A stretch of 64,000 nt of DNA from Candidatus Omnitrophota bacterium (GCA_020052645.1 JAGVOQ010000008.1:1-64000), one strand, 5' to 3'. Shown: positions 37,078 through 46,354, numbered from the stretch's first letter. Made by a program: numbers and translations. Notes: generated from the letters alone by a model not told the origin.

Positions 37078-37549
37078 GGGGGTGAAAAGGGTTCGACTTA
37101 TGTCTGGTCGATAAGGAGAGCATGTAGAGGTTGCGAGGAGGCCTCTTTAAAAACCTTGCACAATATAAACGCAAAAGACGAAAGTCTGATCAGAGAAGCT
37201 GAAGCAATTGCAAACGGTCCAAGCATGGCAGTTTCCTCAGAGGGAACAGCAACATTGTTCTCTTCTGAAGCCAGTCTCGGATTAGCAGTTGCGCCGGCAA
37301 CTCCAGCGTTAGCTCTCGCTCCATAAGCGAGACCACTTATTCGTTAAGCCTGGGAACGAGTGAGTGCCGGTTACAGGCTCGTTTTGAGCAGGTTGCCTTT
37401 GCCTGTTTGAGATTAAAACAAAAAAAGGACCGCTTGTTTTAATCCTGCCTATTGGAGTAAGACAGGTTAAATTAAACACTAGGCTAAACATGTAGTGCTC
37501 TTTATTGGAAGATTTAAGGACGCGGGTTCGATTCCCGCCACCTCCACCA
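37078..37549 (+). ncRNA. ssrA: transfer-messenger RNA (tmRNA) with a 51-codon tag frame
   Basis: The 5' end GGGGGTG (37078-37084) pairs with CACCTCC (37539-37545) as the acceptor stem; T-arm GCGGGTTCGATTCCCGC and encoded CCA (37547-37549) complete the tRNA-like part. The 5' consensus GGGGGTGAAAAGGGTTCGAC and PK1 (AGAGG/CCTCT) match bacterial tmRNA. The resume codon GCA is at 37171 in ACGCAAAAGACGAA. From there the tag frame (AKDESLIREA... to ...PALALAP) stays open for 51 codons to TAA 37324-37326, which sits in a TCTCGCT/AGCGAGA hairpin. Length 472 nt against a usual 350-400. Confidence 0.95.
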
Positions 37550-37572
37550 TTTTGCCGCCTCTGGCGGCAAAA
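37550..37572 (+). terminator. ssrA: hairpin at the tmRNA 3' end
   Basis: TTTTGCCGCC-tct-GGCGGCAAAA begins at the base after the encoded CCA. No U-run follows, so it may act in 3' processing as much as in termination. Confidence 0.5.
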
Positions 37573-37576
37573 GGTG

Positions 37577-37759
37577 GATGTCGAAGTCTCTGGCTTCGAC
37601 GCCACCACCTTAATATAAAAGATAGGCAAAAGGTGCCTGCAGCCAGTCACGCATAGCGTGACGGGCAGTGTTTTGCTTGAGCTTTTAAAGGCGCTCAAGC
37701 TCAAGATGTCAAAGGCTCTGACTTCGACGCCACCACCTTAATGTAAAGAGATAAGCAAA
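37577..37759. repeat. 55-base direct repeat downstream of ssrA
   Basis: Two units, 37577-37630 and 37705-37759, share TTCGACGCCACCACCTTAAT and flanks. Each resembles the CCGCCACCTCCACC end of tmRNA. Between them is a GTCACGC/GCGTGAC hairpin. They precede the GH5 gene; no integrase gene accompanies them. Confidence 0.6.
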
Positions 37760-37832
37760 TTTTATATCCGCATCTTCGTTATAGCTTTCATCTGTATTTA
37801 AAACAACTGATTTTTAAATCCTCGAGGTATCT

Positions 37833-40800
37833 ATGAAAAAAAGAATTCCAAATCTGGCTTTATCAGCATTTCTTTTTTTAATCTTTTCAAAACTATGTTG
37901 GGCTGGAGTTATTTATCATAATTTTGAGCCTGAATACGGAACAGCTGTTAATGTCGGTTCTGTGGGGACGTCCGTGGTTTCAGTGGTCGATCGTCATGAG
38001 GCTGTCCACTTGGGGCGCTATGCCATTAAGTCGAACAGCCCTTTCTATTGGACGGGTGTCAATGTTGCTCCTCAAAACGGCGCTGCGTCGCTGGATTTGA
38101 AACAATCAAACAATGACCGTTTGACATTTTGGACTTATGCATTGCCGCAGCGCAATTGTTATATATACGGGTGTGACGCTGGTACGGATAATACCGTTGG
38201 TTTAGTTTTTTATGATAACAATCTTTATCAATCAAATGGTTTTGAGGTCTGGACCACGCAGACCGCCCGTTATGGCCAGTGGTCAAAAATGAAGATCCTT
38301 TTCAGTCAGCTCCCGCCGGATTTTGATCTGACGCATGTGACAAAAATAGATTTTAAAAATTATTGGCCCGGTGATTATTATTTCGATGATATTCATGCGG
38401 TGCGCGAAGATCGTCTTTATCAGACTTTTGAAAAAGAAGAGCGTAGTGGTTCAATGGATAATGAATACGGATGGAAGTGGATGGAAGAAGATTTAGCCGC
38501 TCTTTCGGCGTCGGGTGAGCCTGTTTTTGAGGGAAGTCACTCTTGGAAACTGGTTTCGACTGCGAAGTGGGGAGGTACAGGAATTCAGTCGAATGAGAAG
38601 AAGTATTTTAATAACAACGGAACGATTGAGCAGACATTTTGGCATGTGGATCTGTGTCCTGAAAATAATGATCGTCTGACGTTTTGGGTTTATGGTTTAC
38701 CTGAAAACGGAATGGATAACAATCTGGCCGTTCAATTTTATGATAACGGTAATCATTTTACGGATGATACAAAAGTTGTCGTCTGGTCTAAAAAAGCCGC
38801 GACCTATGGCCGATGGACAAAGATGAGCGTCTTGTTCAGTGATGTGAAAAAAAACGCGCCTGATTTTGACTTGGCGAATATCAATAAACTTCAATTTCAG
38901 CATTATTGGCCAGGGACGTATTACATTGACAATATTCGCGCTACAGGTCCTGAGCCTGTGATTCAGGAAGCAGGGCTTCGAGAAGGCCTTATTCAATGGC
39001 AGGCTATTAGCGGTGCTGTTAATTATCGCCTCCAAGAGAGTGTTGAAGGACCTAATGGCCCTTGGCAGACGGTTTATAGCGGGCCTAATGGTAGTTATCA
39101 AACATCCAGGATTTCGAAGAGTTGGTGGCGTGTTCGTTGGGAGGAAAGTTTTGTGGACAAGAATACGCTTCCCTACGCATCGGGATGGTCGAATATCGCA
39201 ACATATCTTCCTGCCAGCATTGTTTTTAAATTCAGTGCTTTACAGAATGGATATCTTGAATGGTCAGCTGTTCCTCAAACGTCTCTTTATGAGATTCAGT
39301 CCGGTTCTTCAAAGTATGGTCCCTGGATTTCTTTTTATCGCGGGCCTAAACCGGCTTCGAATTTTAACGCGAATGCTGGCACATGGTATCGTATCCGTGG
39401 CATCCGCGAAGAAGAAGGCAAGGTTATTGATTTATCACCGTGGAGCCGGCCTCAAACATATAATCCAGGCAAAGGATTTGTTCGTGCCTCTGGCACGGTT
39501 CTTAAAGATGCCGACGGAGCAGGTGATGAACTTGTATTGAGCGGCGTTAATTTTGGCGGCGGTTTTGTGATCGAACCCTGGATGACGGCGCTCGGTTTAT
39601 CTGATAGCCCAGCCTTAGAAGACGATTGGAGCATTCGTGAACAATTGATTCAGCGTTTTGGAGGTTTGCAGGCCGAAAATCTACTTCGTATTTACCAGGA
39701 AGCTTATTTTAATTCTTTTGATTTTGATTTTTTGCTTGATAGTGGTATCACATTGGTGCGTCTGCCGTTTTATTACCGTAATTTTCAGGATGATGATGGG
39801 AACTGGATTTTAAATGATGCGGGACAAATTGATTTTAGTTGGCTGGACCGCGTGGTGAATGCTTTGGCTGACCGGGGCATTTATGTCCTTCTTGATATGC
39901 ACGGTGCGCCTGGCGCGCAAAATTCCGAGGCTACCACAGGCCGCAAAAATTTTAACAAACTCTTTGCTTCTGACGGAGAAATCTATCGCATACGCACTGA
40001 GGCGATGTGGGTAGAGGTTGCCAAGCACTACAAAGATAATCCCTGGGTGTTGGGATATGATCTTTTGAATGAACCTTTTGGGGCTGCGCCTGATAATGAA
40101 GTCCTGGCGAATATGTATGATCGTCTTTACAAAGCCATTCGCGCGATTGATTCCAGTCATTTGATTGTAATGGAAGGGATTTGGTATCAGGACCCCAATG
40201 ATCCTGAACCGGACCCTGCCAAGAAAAGATATATTGTAGACTGGGAGACCCTGCCTGATCCTGCGGCAAAGGGTTGGTCCAATGTCCTTTATGAATTTCA
40301 TTTTTATCTCTGGAATAATGATGACGACGTTCTGGCCCATAAGGCTTATGTCGACCAGAAGATCGCCGAGGCGGGCGTTAAACAATCTTTATATAATGTG
40401 CCAGTTTTGATCGGAGAATTTTATGGTTTCAACAGTCGGCCTATTTGGGAATATTATTTAGAGAGTTTCAGCGCTCAGAAATGGAGCTGGATCACCTGGT
40501 CGTATAAGCACTACTATAATACAACGCCATGGGGATTATTGACTCAAGGCAATTATGATGAAGAGTGGCCAAAGTTTACGAGTGACTCTTATGAGGATCT
40601 TTCTCGTAAACTTTCAAAATACCGGACTGAGGATTATCATGTTTTGACTGTCAGTTTGCGCGATCTTGTGACATCCAACAGTCTTCTGCTACGCAATTAT
40701 CCTGACGCTCAACCGACGATTATTTCTGTTTCAAAGTTTTTTGTTGTTCCTGGCCATGATTTTATTGTTACGGGAAAGAATTTTGGCGCTACACAGGATT

Positions 40801-42590
40801 TAGGTATTGTTAGTTATGCCGGTGTTCCGTTGCCGGTTGTTTCCTGGAGTGACGCATCTATTCATGTTTATTTAAGAAGTGGTGAGCCTCAAGGTTCTGG
40901 TGCGATTACAGTGACTACATCCCAGGGTACGAGCAATGGTGTTGATATTATTTCAAGAGGCAGTGGCGGTTCTGGGGGAGGATTTTCAGGGACGAGTGGC
41001 GGAGAGTTTGTTTTGTTAGGAGGCGGCTTTGGGGATATCCCCGGGCGTTTTCAGTTCTATCCTGCTCCGTGCGAGTCTTTGCCACCTGATTTTAAGCCTT
41101 GCAATAATGGTGATGCTGCCATTAGCTATTGGTCATCGACAAAGATCAAGGGATACGTTCCGCCGGATGCTGCTCTTGTGGGTGAACGTTATAATTTTTT
41201 TACCAATGAGGCAGGCGACCTTTATCCGACCATGATCCGTGAGAATTCGGCGCCTGTTCTTGATTCAATCGGCGCTCAGGCAGTCAATGAAGGGGAGACC
41301 TTGAGTTTTAATCTTAATGCGACAGACGCTGATCAAGATGCTTTGATTTATAGCGCTGTAAATCTTCCTCTAGGTGCGACATTTTTAGGGCAGACTTTTA
41401 GCTGGACGCCTGGATACAATCAATCTGGAAACTATTCTTTGACTTTTAGAGTCAGCGATGGGACATCAAGCGACGAAGAAACTGTAGTGATCGCGGTTCA
41501 AAATGTATCTTTGCCGGATTTAGTCTTAACTGCTTTGTCGACGACTGCGACAGTTGTGACGCCGGGGATGACCGTGCCTATTTTGGTCACGATTAAAAAT
41601 CAGGGAATTTCACCTGCGGGTACTTCTGTGATCAGTTATCATCTTTCCCGGGATGCTGTTTATGGAGGCGGTGATGACATTGCGCTCTCAGCCGTTACTT
41701 CTGTTAATTCTTTGAAAGCATCCCTAAGCAAAACATTTACACCGGCTTTAAGGATCCCTGCTGAAACACCTGTGGGGTCTTATTATCTTTGCGCTGAAGT
41801 CGATAGCGCGAAAACGATTTTGGAAGAGGATGAGACAAATAACGATCGGTCGACGCAGGTAACATTTGCGCTTGCGTTGCCGGATCTTGTGATTCGAGCG
41901 TTTAGCGGTCCAGCCAGTGCTGGCACAGGAAGCAGTATAAATGTACTAGACTCTGTTGAAAATCAGGGAGCAAGTAAAGCTGGGGCGTTTTATGTGGGTT
42001 ATTATCTTTCAAGCGATTCCGTTGTTTCAATTGCCGATACGCGTATTGGCAGGCGCTATGTTTCAAGCCTTGCGGCTCAGGCCGTCAACAGCACAACAAC
42101 ATCTGTAAGTATTCCACGCACTCTTGTTCCAGGGACGTATTATTTGGGAGCTGTTGCCGACTATGTAGAGCGTAGTCCTGAACAGGATGAGACGAATAAT
42201 ACAAGCCCTGTTGTTGCGCTTGCCGTTATCGCTGGTCCTGATCTTGTTGTGAGTTCAGTGAGCGGCCCAGCGTCTGCGGCAAAGGGAAGCATTCAACCGT
42301 TTCATAATGCTGTGACCAATCAGGGCATAGGGGATGCTGCGGTTTCTTATGCGGGGATTTATCTTTCCCCTGACTCAAATATTACGTCGGCAGACCGGAG
42401 GATTGGGCAACGTTATGTGGGATCTCTGGTTGTTGGTAACACGAGTGTTTCGGATACAATGATACAGATTCCGCGGAATCTACCTTCAGGGATTTATTAT
42501 GTAGGGGCTATTGCTGATTGCAGAGAACGAATTGCCGAACAGGATGAAACGAATAATGCTCTTGTAGGCAATGCTCTGACAATAGAATAA
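37833..42590 (+). CDS. secreted multi-domain GH5-type glycoside hydrolase
   Basis: 1585 residues. Signal peptide to Ala24. Residues 25-370 hold two similar jelly-roll, carbohydrate-binding-like domains (each ending with YWPG-Y-Y-D-I). Two Fn3-like segments follow (about 375-540). The catalytic (beta/alpha)8 domain spans about 550-930 with the acid/base Glu747 in LLNEPFG and nucleophile Glu862 in VLIGEFYGF. Then come two IPT/TIG-like domains joined by a Gly/Ser linker, a cadherin-like Ig domain (NSAPVLDSI...) and three CARDB domains (about 1227-1585, each ending DETNN). It probably hydrolyses beta-glucan-type polysaccharide; the exact substrate is not readable. Confidence 0.9.
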   Translation: MKKRIPNLALSAFLFLIFSKLCWAGVIYHNFEPEYGTAVNVGSVGTSVVSVVDRHEAVHLGRYAIKSNSPFYWTGVNVAPQNGAASLDLKQSNNDRLTFWTYALPQRNCYIYGCDAGTDNTVGLVFYDNNLYQSNGFEVWTTQTARYGQWSKMKILFSQLPPDFDLTHVTKIDFKNYWPGDYYFDDIHAVREDRLYQTFEKEERSGSMDNEYGWKWMEEDLAALSASGEPVFEGSHSWKLVSTAKWGGTGIQSNEKKYFNNNGTIEQTFWHVDLCPENNDRLTFWVYGLPENGMDNNLAVQFYDNGNHFTDDTKVVVWSKKAATYGRWTKMSVLFSDVKKNAPDFDLANINKLQFQHYWPGTYYIDNIRATGPEPVIQEAGLREGLIQWQAISGAVNYRLQESVEGPNGPWQTVYSGPNGSYQTSRISKSWWRVRWEESFVDKNTLPYASGWSNIATYLPASIVFKFSALQNGYLEWSAVPQTSLYEIQSGSSKYGPWISFYRGPKPASNFNANAGTWYRIRGIREEEGKVIDLSPWSRPQTYNPGKGFVRASGTVLKDADGAGDELVLSGVNFGGGFVIEPWMTALGLSDSPALEDDWSIREQLIQRFGGLQAENLLRIYQEAYFNSFDFDFLLDSGITLVRLPFYYRNFQDDDGNWILNDAGQIDFSWLDRVVNALADRGIYVLLDMHGAPGAQNSEATTGRKNFNKLFASDGEIYRIRTEAMWVEVAKHYKDNPWVLGYDLLNEPFGAAPDNEVLANMYDRLYKAIRAIDSSHLIVMEGIWYQDPNDPEPDPAKKRYIVDWETLPDPAAKGWSNVLYEFHFYLWNNDDDVLAHKAYVDQKIAEAGVKQSLYNVPVLIGEFYGFNSRPIWEYYLESFSAQKWSWITWSYKHYYNTTPWGLLTQGNYDEEWPKFTSDSYEDLSRKLSKYRTEDYHVLTVSLRDLVTSNSLLLRNYPDAQPTIISVSKFFVVPGHDFIVTGKNFGATQDLGIVSYAGVPLPVVSWSDASIHVYLRSGEPQGSGAITVTTSQGTSNGVDIISRGSGGSGGGFSGTSGGEFVLLGGGFGDIPGRFQFYPAPCESLPPDFKPCNNGDAAISYWSSTKIKGYVPPDAALVGERYNFFTNEAGDLYPTMIRENSAPVLDSIGAQAVNEGETLSFNLNATDADQDALIYSAVNLPLGATFLGQTFSWTPGYNQSGNYSLTFRVSDGTSSDEETVVIAVQNVSLPDLVLTALSTTATVVTPGMTVPILVTIKNQGISPAGTSVISYHLSRDAVYGGGDDIALSAVTSVNSLKASLSKTFTPALRIPAETPVGSYYLCAEVDSAKTILEEDETNNDRSTQVTFALALPDLVIRAFSGPASAGTGSSINVLDSVENQGASKAGAFYVGYYLSSDSVVSIADTRIGRRYVSSLAAQAVNSTTTSVSIPRTLVPGTYYLGAVADYVERSPEQDETNNTSPVVALAVIAGPDLVVSSVSGPASAAKGSIQPFHNAVTNQGIGDAAVSYAGIYLSPDSNITSADRRIGQRYVGSLVVGNTSVSDTMIQIPRNLPSGIYYVGAIADCRERIAEQDETNNALVGNALTIE

Positions 42591-43055
42591 ATTTTTTGGT
42601 GTTGGCATCTTTTTGGCGACGACCATTTATTTTTTTCTCTCCCCTTGAAATTTGATTTAGATATGTTAGATTTTAGGTAGGACAAGAATCAAGTTTTAAG
42701 GACAAGAGTGGAATGTCTCGAGGGCAGGATATGCCCATGAAAATGATGCATTTTCCCTCTTGTCCTTATTTTTTATTAGAGGGTGTTGCGCCAGGGAAGA
42801 AAATCCCTGGCATTTTTTGTGCCCTGTCGCTTCTTTTGCTTTTTCAGGTTATTTTGTTTTTAAAGAAGCATCGAAATATAAGATTTTGGCAGGATATGGC
42901 CAGAGGACAAGTTTAAGGGCTGGATATTTCTTGATAATTTTGCTAAAATTGTCAAGGGTTGTATATATTTTTGTGAGTACCCAAAATATTTTCGTAATTA
43001 GAGGTTTTATCGATTTAAAGTGTCGAGAGGTTTTATCTAAAGGAGATGAAAGAGA
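42591..43055. other. 465-base gap with structured, terminator-like segments
   Basis: 42698-42775: AAGGACAAGAG (42698-42708) pairs with CTCTTGTCCTT (42757-42767), holding a nested GGGCA/TGCCC hairpin and followed by a T-rich run. 42790-42818: GCCAGGGA with TCCCTGGC then ATTTTTT, a good intrinsic terminator. GGACAAG and GGCAGGATAT are each repeated. Short frames here run through the hairpins and do not look coding. Confidence 0.6.
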
Positions 43056-44165
43056 TTGAATAAACTGGGCTTATATATTCATATTCCTTTTTGTAAATCC
43101 AAATGTCCCTATTGTTCTTTTATTTCTTTTAAAGAAAAAGAAGAAAGTTTTGATCCTTATTTAGTCGCTTTACAAAAGGAAGCGATTTATTTTAAGGGCC
43201 GGGAAGTGTCTACGGTCTATATTGGTGGAGGGACGCCGACAGTTCTCGATAAGAAAAGATTAGAGTTTCTGTTCAGTATTATTCACGTTAATTTTTCTTT
43301 GAGTCCTGAAGCTGAAGTGACCATTGAAGCCAATCCGGCTACCTTTGACCTTGCTAAGGCGGAAATTTTGCGTGATTATGGCGTCAATCGCGTCAGTCTA
43401 GGCATCCAATCTTTCAATAATAAATATTTGGAGTTTCTTAAAAGGCCTTATAATCGAATTCAAGCATTGGAAGCCGTTGATATTTTAAAACAGGCTAACT
43501 TCAAGAATATAAATCTTGATCTGATGTATGGCTTGCCCGGCCAGGACGCTTGCGAGATTGAAGAAGACGTAAAGACTTTGTTGTCCCTGTCTTGTTCGCA
43601 CGCTTCTCTTTATGCATTGAGTATCGAAGCAGGGTCTGAGTTTTATAAGAATAATTTTCGCCTGCTTTCATCCGATCTTCAGGCTTCCTATTTTGAATTA
43701 GTTAAAGACATGTTGATCCATGAAGGATTTTGTCATTACGAAGTCAGTAATTTTTCATTGAATAATTTTGAATGTCGGCACAATCTGAATTATTGGAGAG
43801 GCGGGACTTACCTAGGATTAGGTGTTGCCGCGCATTCCTATATGGAAGGCCGCCGTTTATGGAATACCGAACGGCTGGATGTTTATATGAATCTGCTTTG
43901 TCAGGGATTTCCGGCACAAGCCGGCGAAGAACATCTTGATCCTTTGGGGCAGTTGATGGAGTCTTTTTTGATCGGCCTTCGATTGACAGAGGGCGTTGAT
44001 TTAAAAAAGTTGGAAGTGATCCATCAAGTTAAACTGCCCGAAGAGAAAGAACGCCGGATTTTTGAGTTTATTCGGGGAGGCTTTTTACAAAACGAGAATA
44101 GCTGTTTTAAGGCAACGGTCAAAGGGATGATGATTTTAGATGAATTATGCAGTCGTTTAATATAG
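43056..44165 (+). CDS. hemW: HemW-like radical SAM protein
   Basis: Coproporphyrinogen-III-oxidase-like radical SAM family. Seen: YIHIPFCKSKCPYCSF with C13-x3-C17-x2-C20 binding the [4Fe-4S] cluster, and the VYIGGGTPT strand. HemW in other bacteria is a heme chaperone rather than HemN. TTG start with AAAGGAGATG upstream. 369 residues, normal. Confidence 0.92.
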   Translation: MNKLGLYIHIPFCKSKCPYCSFISFKEKEESFDPYLVALQKEAIYFKGREVSTVYIGGGTPTVLDKKRLEFLFSIIHVNFSLSPEAEVTIEANPATFDLAKAEILRDYGVNRVSLGIQSFNNKYLEFLKRPYNRIQALEAVDILKQANFKNINLDLMYGLPGQDACEIEEDVKTLLSLSCSHASLYALSIEAGSEFYKNNFRLLSSDLQASYFELVKDMLIHEGFCHYEVSNFSLNNFECRHNLNYWRGGTYLGLGVAAHSYMEGRRLWNTERLDVYMNLLCQGFPAQAGEEHLDPLGQLMESFLIGLRLTEGVDLKKLEVIHQVKLPEEKERRIFEFIRGGFLQNENSCFKATVKGMMILDELCSRLI

Positions 44166-44208
44166 AATTTCATTTAAAGAGAATACGTGTTTTTGTCGTT
44201 GCGGACTA

Positions 44209-44237
44209 TAGACAGGGTGGCCAAATATGGCTATAAT
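44209..44237 (+). promoter_or_regulatory. sigma70-like promoter for the lipoprotein
   Basis: TAGACA (44209-44214), 17 bases, TATAAT (44232-44237). It falls 46 bases before the ATG at 44283 and inside the longer frame that starts at 44187, arguing for the shorter start. Confidence 0.6.
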
Positions 44238-44282
44238 AAAAGCAGATTATTTTTTAAGTTATCTTTAAAAAAAGGGTGGATT

Positions 44283-44711
44283 ATGAAAAAACAGGTATTG
44301 GCGGTACTTCTTTTTTTGAGTGTTCTGGCAGGATGCGCACGCTGTATTCTTGTTCGTTCTGAGTACTATGACTTAACGGGAAAAGTTGTAGAGCCTAAAG
44401 ACGATAAAAGAGAGATTGCACTTTTGACAACAGCTCCGGATAAGCCTTTTGAAGAAATTGGTGTCGTTAAAGTCATGGCGCGCTGGGGGACATCGCGGGA
44501 AGCTATGGATAAGGAAATAAAAAGAAGGGCTAGAGAGGCCGGCGCCGATGCGGTCATGGATCTTGAATATGGAGAGGATACAGAGAACACTTTGCTTTTG
44601 TGTGGCAAGATCGGGTCAACCAAAAGAAATAAAATTGTTAGAGGGAAAGCTATTGTCTTTAAGGTGATTACAGAAAAAGAAAATAAATCTTTAGTAAAAG
44701 AAAATAAATAA
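44283..44711 (+). CDS. small lipoprotein
   Basis: 142 residues with signal peptide and lipobox VLAGC (Cys18). The body has FEEIGVVKV and the segment MDKEIKRRAREAGADAVMDLEYG, like the YbjQ/RcsF-type folds found in envelope proteins, but I cannot name the family. ATG 44283 is preceded by AAAGGGTGG and by a promoter; extension to 44187 would delete the signal peptide logic. Confidence 0.75.
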   Translation: MKKQVLAVLLFLSVLAGCARCILVRSEYYDLTGKVVEPKDDKREIALLTTAPDKPFEEIGVVKVMARWGTSREAMDKEIKRRAREAGADAVMDLEYGEDTENTLLLCGKIGSTKRNKIVRGKAIVFKVITEKENKSLVKENK

Positions 44712-44747
44712 TCGGAAGACGACTGTTTTTAAGGGAGCAGGAGAGAA

Positions 44748-45158
44748 ATGGAAAAGCCTATTAGTGTGCTTTTGGTGGATGATGAAGCGGATTTTGTGGA
44801 ACCTGTGGCGTTTTGGCTTAGGTCCCGCAAATACGACGTGTGTACGGCTCGCAATGGCCGTGAAGCCATTCAGAAAATAAAGAGTACGACCCCTGATATA
44901 GTTTTTATGGATATTAACATGCCCGGCATGAACGGGCTGGACGCCTTAAAAAATATCAGGATGTTCGATAAGACATTGCCGGTTATTATGGTGACGGCCG
45001 CATATTGTAATGAGAAATATGTGGAAACGGCCAATGAGCTTGGCATCGCCGGTTTTTTCGCAAAAAATTATACCTTTGATCAATTGGTTCAAATGATTCA
45101 TTCGACCTTAAAGAGGCGTCGTCAAGAGGTGTCGGAGATCAAAGGGGAAGAGAATTAA
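44748..45158 (+). CDS. single-domain response regulator (CheY-like)
   Basis: Receiver domain of 136 residues: acidic pocket DDEAD near residue 11, phosphoryl-acceptor Asp in FMDINMPGMNG, switch Thr in MVTAA and conserved Lys in FAKNYTF. No output domain. AGGAG site upstream. Its kinase is not adjacent; the closest sensory genes are the PAS protein 1.4 kb away and the GGDEF/HD-GYP gene. Confidence 0.9.
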   Translation: MEKPISVLLVDDEADFVEPVAFWLRSRKYDVCTARNGREAIQKIKSTTPDIVFMDINMPGMNGLDALKNIRMFDKTLPVIMVTAAYCNEKYVETANELGIAGFFAKNYTFDQLVQMIHSTLKRRRQEVSEIKGEEN

Positions 45159-45203
45159 TCGCACGGTTGAATCGTTTTAGAGGGGCGACCCTCCTTTTTT
45201 CCT

Positions 45204-45842
45204 ATGAGCGACGTTGATAAAGCATTAGTCCTTCTGAAAAAGATATATTCTCAACCCGCGATCGCTCTGAAATCCAAAAATCCTTTTGAAATGCTTGTGG
45301 CTACCATATTGTCCGCCCAATGCACGGATAAGCGGGTGAACGGTGTTACGAAGAGCCTTTTTAAAAAATATAAAACAGTTAAAGATTTTGCTCAAAGTGA
45401 TGTAAGAGAATTGGAGCGCGATATACATTCGACAGGTTTCTATCGAAATAAGGCTAGGCACATCAACTCAAGCGCACAAAGAATTTTAAAGGATTTCGAC
45501 GGGCGCGTCCCCAGGAAGATGGCAGAGCTTTTGACGTTGCCGGGTGTGGCCCGTAAGACCGCCAATGTTGTTTTATATAATGCTTTTGGCAAGAATGAAG
45601 GCATTGCTGTAGATACTCACGTGGCTCGTGTGAGTCAGCGTTTAGGGCTGACAAAAAATTTTGAGCCTGTTAAAATTGAGATTGATTTAATGCGTGTACT
45701 GAAACAAAAAGAATGGGGGCTTTTTAGTCTTCGCTTGATTCAACATGGACGCCAGACGTGCGCGGCAAGAAATCCCCAATGCTTGAGTTGTATTTTACAA
45801 AAAATCTGTCCTTCAAAAAAAATATTTTTCCCCAATGGATAA
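45204..45842 (+). CDS. nth: endonuclease III
   Basis: DNA glycosylase/AP lyase for oxidised pyrimidines. Seen: LSAQCTDKRVN, helix-hairpin-helix LPGVARKTANVV with catalytic Lys118, VDTHVAR with Asp137, and a C-terminal [4Fe-4S] loop C-x6-C-x2-C-x5-C. 212 residues, typical. Overlaps the next gene by 8 bases. Confidence 0.95.
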   Translation: MSDVDKALVLLKKIYSQPAIALKSKNPFEMLVATILSAQCTDKRVNGVTKSLFKKYKTVKDFAQSDVRELERDIHSTGFYRNKARHINSSAQRILKDFDGRVPRKMAELLTLPGVARKTANVVLYNAFGKNEGIAVDTHVARVSQRLGLTKNFEPVKIEIDLMRVLKQKEWGLFSLRLIQHGRQTCAARNPQCLSCILQKICPSKKIFFPNG

Positions 45843-46353
45843 GAAAAAGAAAACAATAGAAAAACTTTCTCTTGCAGAGAAAGAGAATCTTTTGAAAAAT
45901 TTTCTCCCTTTTCTGTCTAAGGGAAAGTTTGTTAACGTTGCTACATGCAGTTTGGAGAGGATGCCTAATGTGGCTCCCAAGCTTGTCGCACGGGTCGAAA
46001 AAAATATTATTTATATCATCGATTACGTCCTGGGTAAGACTTATCTGAATTTGAAAGAAAATCCACGCGCATCGGTTTCTTTTATCGACGAGAAGACGCT
46101 CACAGGGTATCAATTGAACGGGACGGTTGATATCTTAGAGGCAGGTGATGAGTTTGAAAGATTTTCAGGCGAATTTCAAGATATTAAAACAAGTTTTACC
46201 GTCGAACGCATCCTTTTAAATATTCGTAGCGGCGAAAAGGCGTCGCCCTTGGAATTTGGATTGCCTGAGAAATTTATCATATTAAAGATTAAGATTATCG
46301 AGATCGTTGAGATTTCAACAAGCGGAAATTTAAAATCGAAATTGGCCTTATAG
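45835..46353 (+). CDS. pyridoxamine 5'-phosphate oxidase-like flavin protein
   Basis: FMN-binding split-barrel family. Seen: the N-terminal strand pair FVNVATCSLERMPNVAPK and the VSFIDEKTLTGYQLNGTVDI strands typical of PPOX-class proteins. 172 residues. The fold is clear, but whether it binds FMN or heme and what it reduces cannot be told. Confidence 0.72.
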   Translation: MDKKKKTIEKLSLAEKENLLKNFLPFLSKGKFVNVATCSLERMPNVAPKLVARVEKNIIYIIDYVLGKTYLNLKENPRASVSFIDEKTLTGYQLNGTVDILEAGDEFERFSGEFQDIKTSFTVERILLNIRSGEKASPLEFGLPEKFIILKIKIIEIVEISTSGNLKSKLAL

Positions 46354-46354
46354 G

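Noticed and set aside
37309..37704. 131-codon frame on the - strand with a GGGNRTR stretch
   Set aside because: It is antisense to the tmRNA tRNA-like end and the following hairpins; such frames are a known artefact opposite tRNA-like sequences.
42713..43059. Frames of 67 and 99 codons on the + strand
   Set aside because: They run through two terminator-like hairpins and overlap each other in different frames; no ribosome-binding site or motif.
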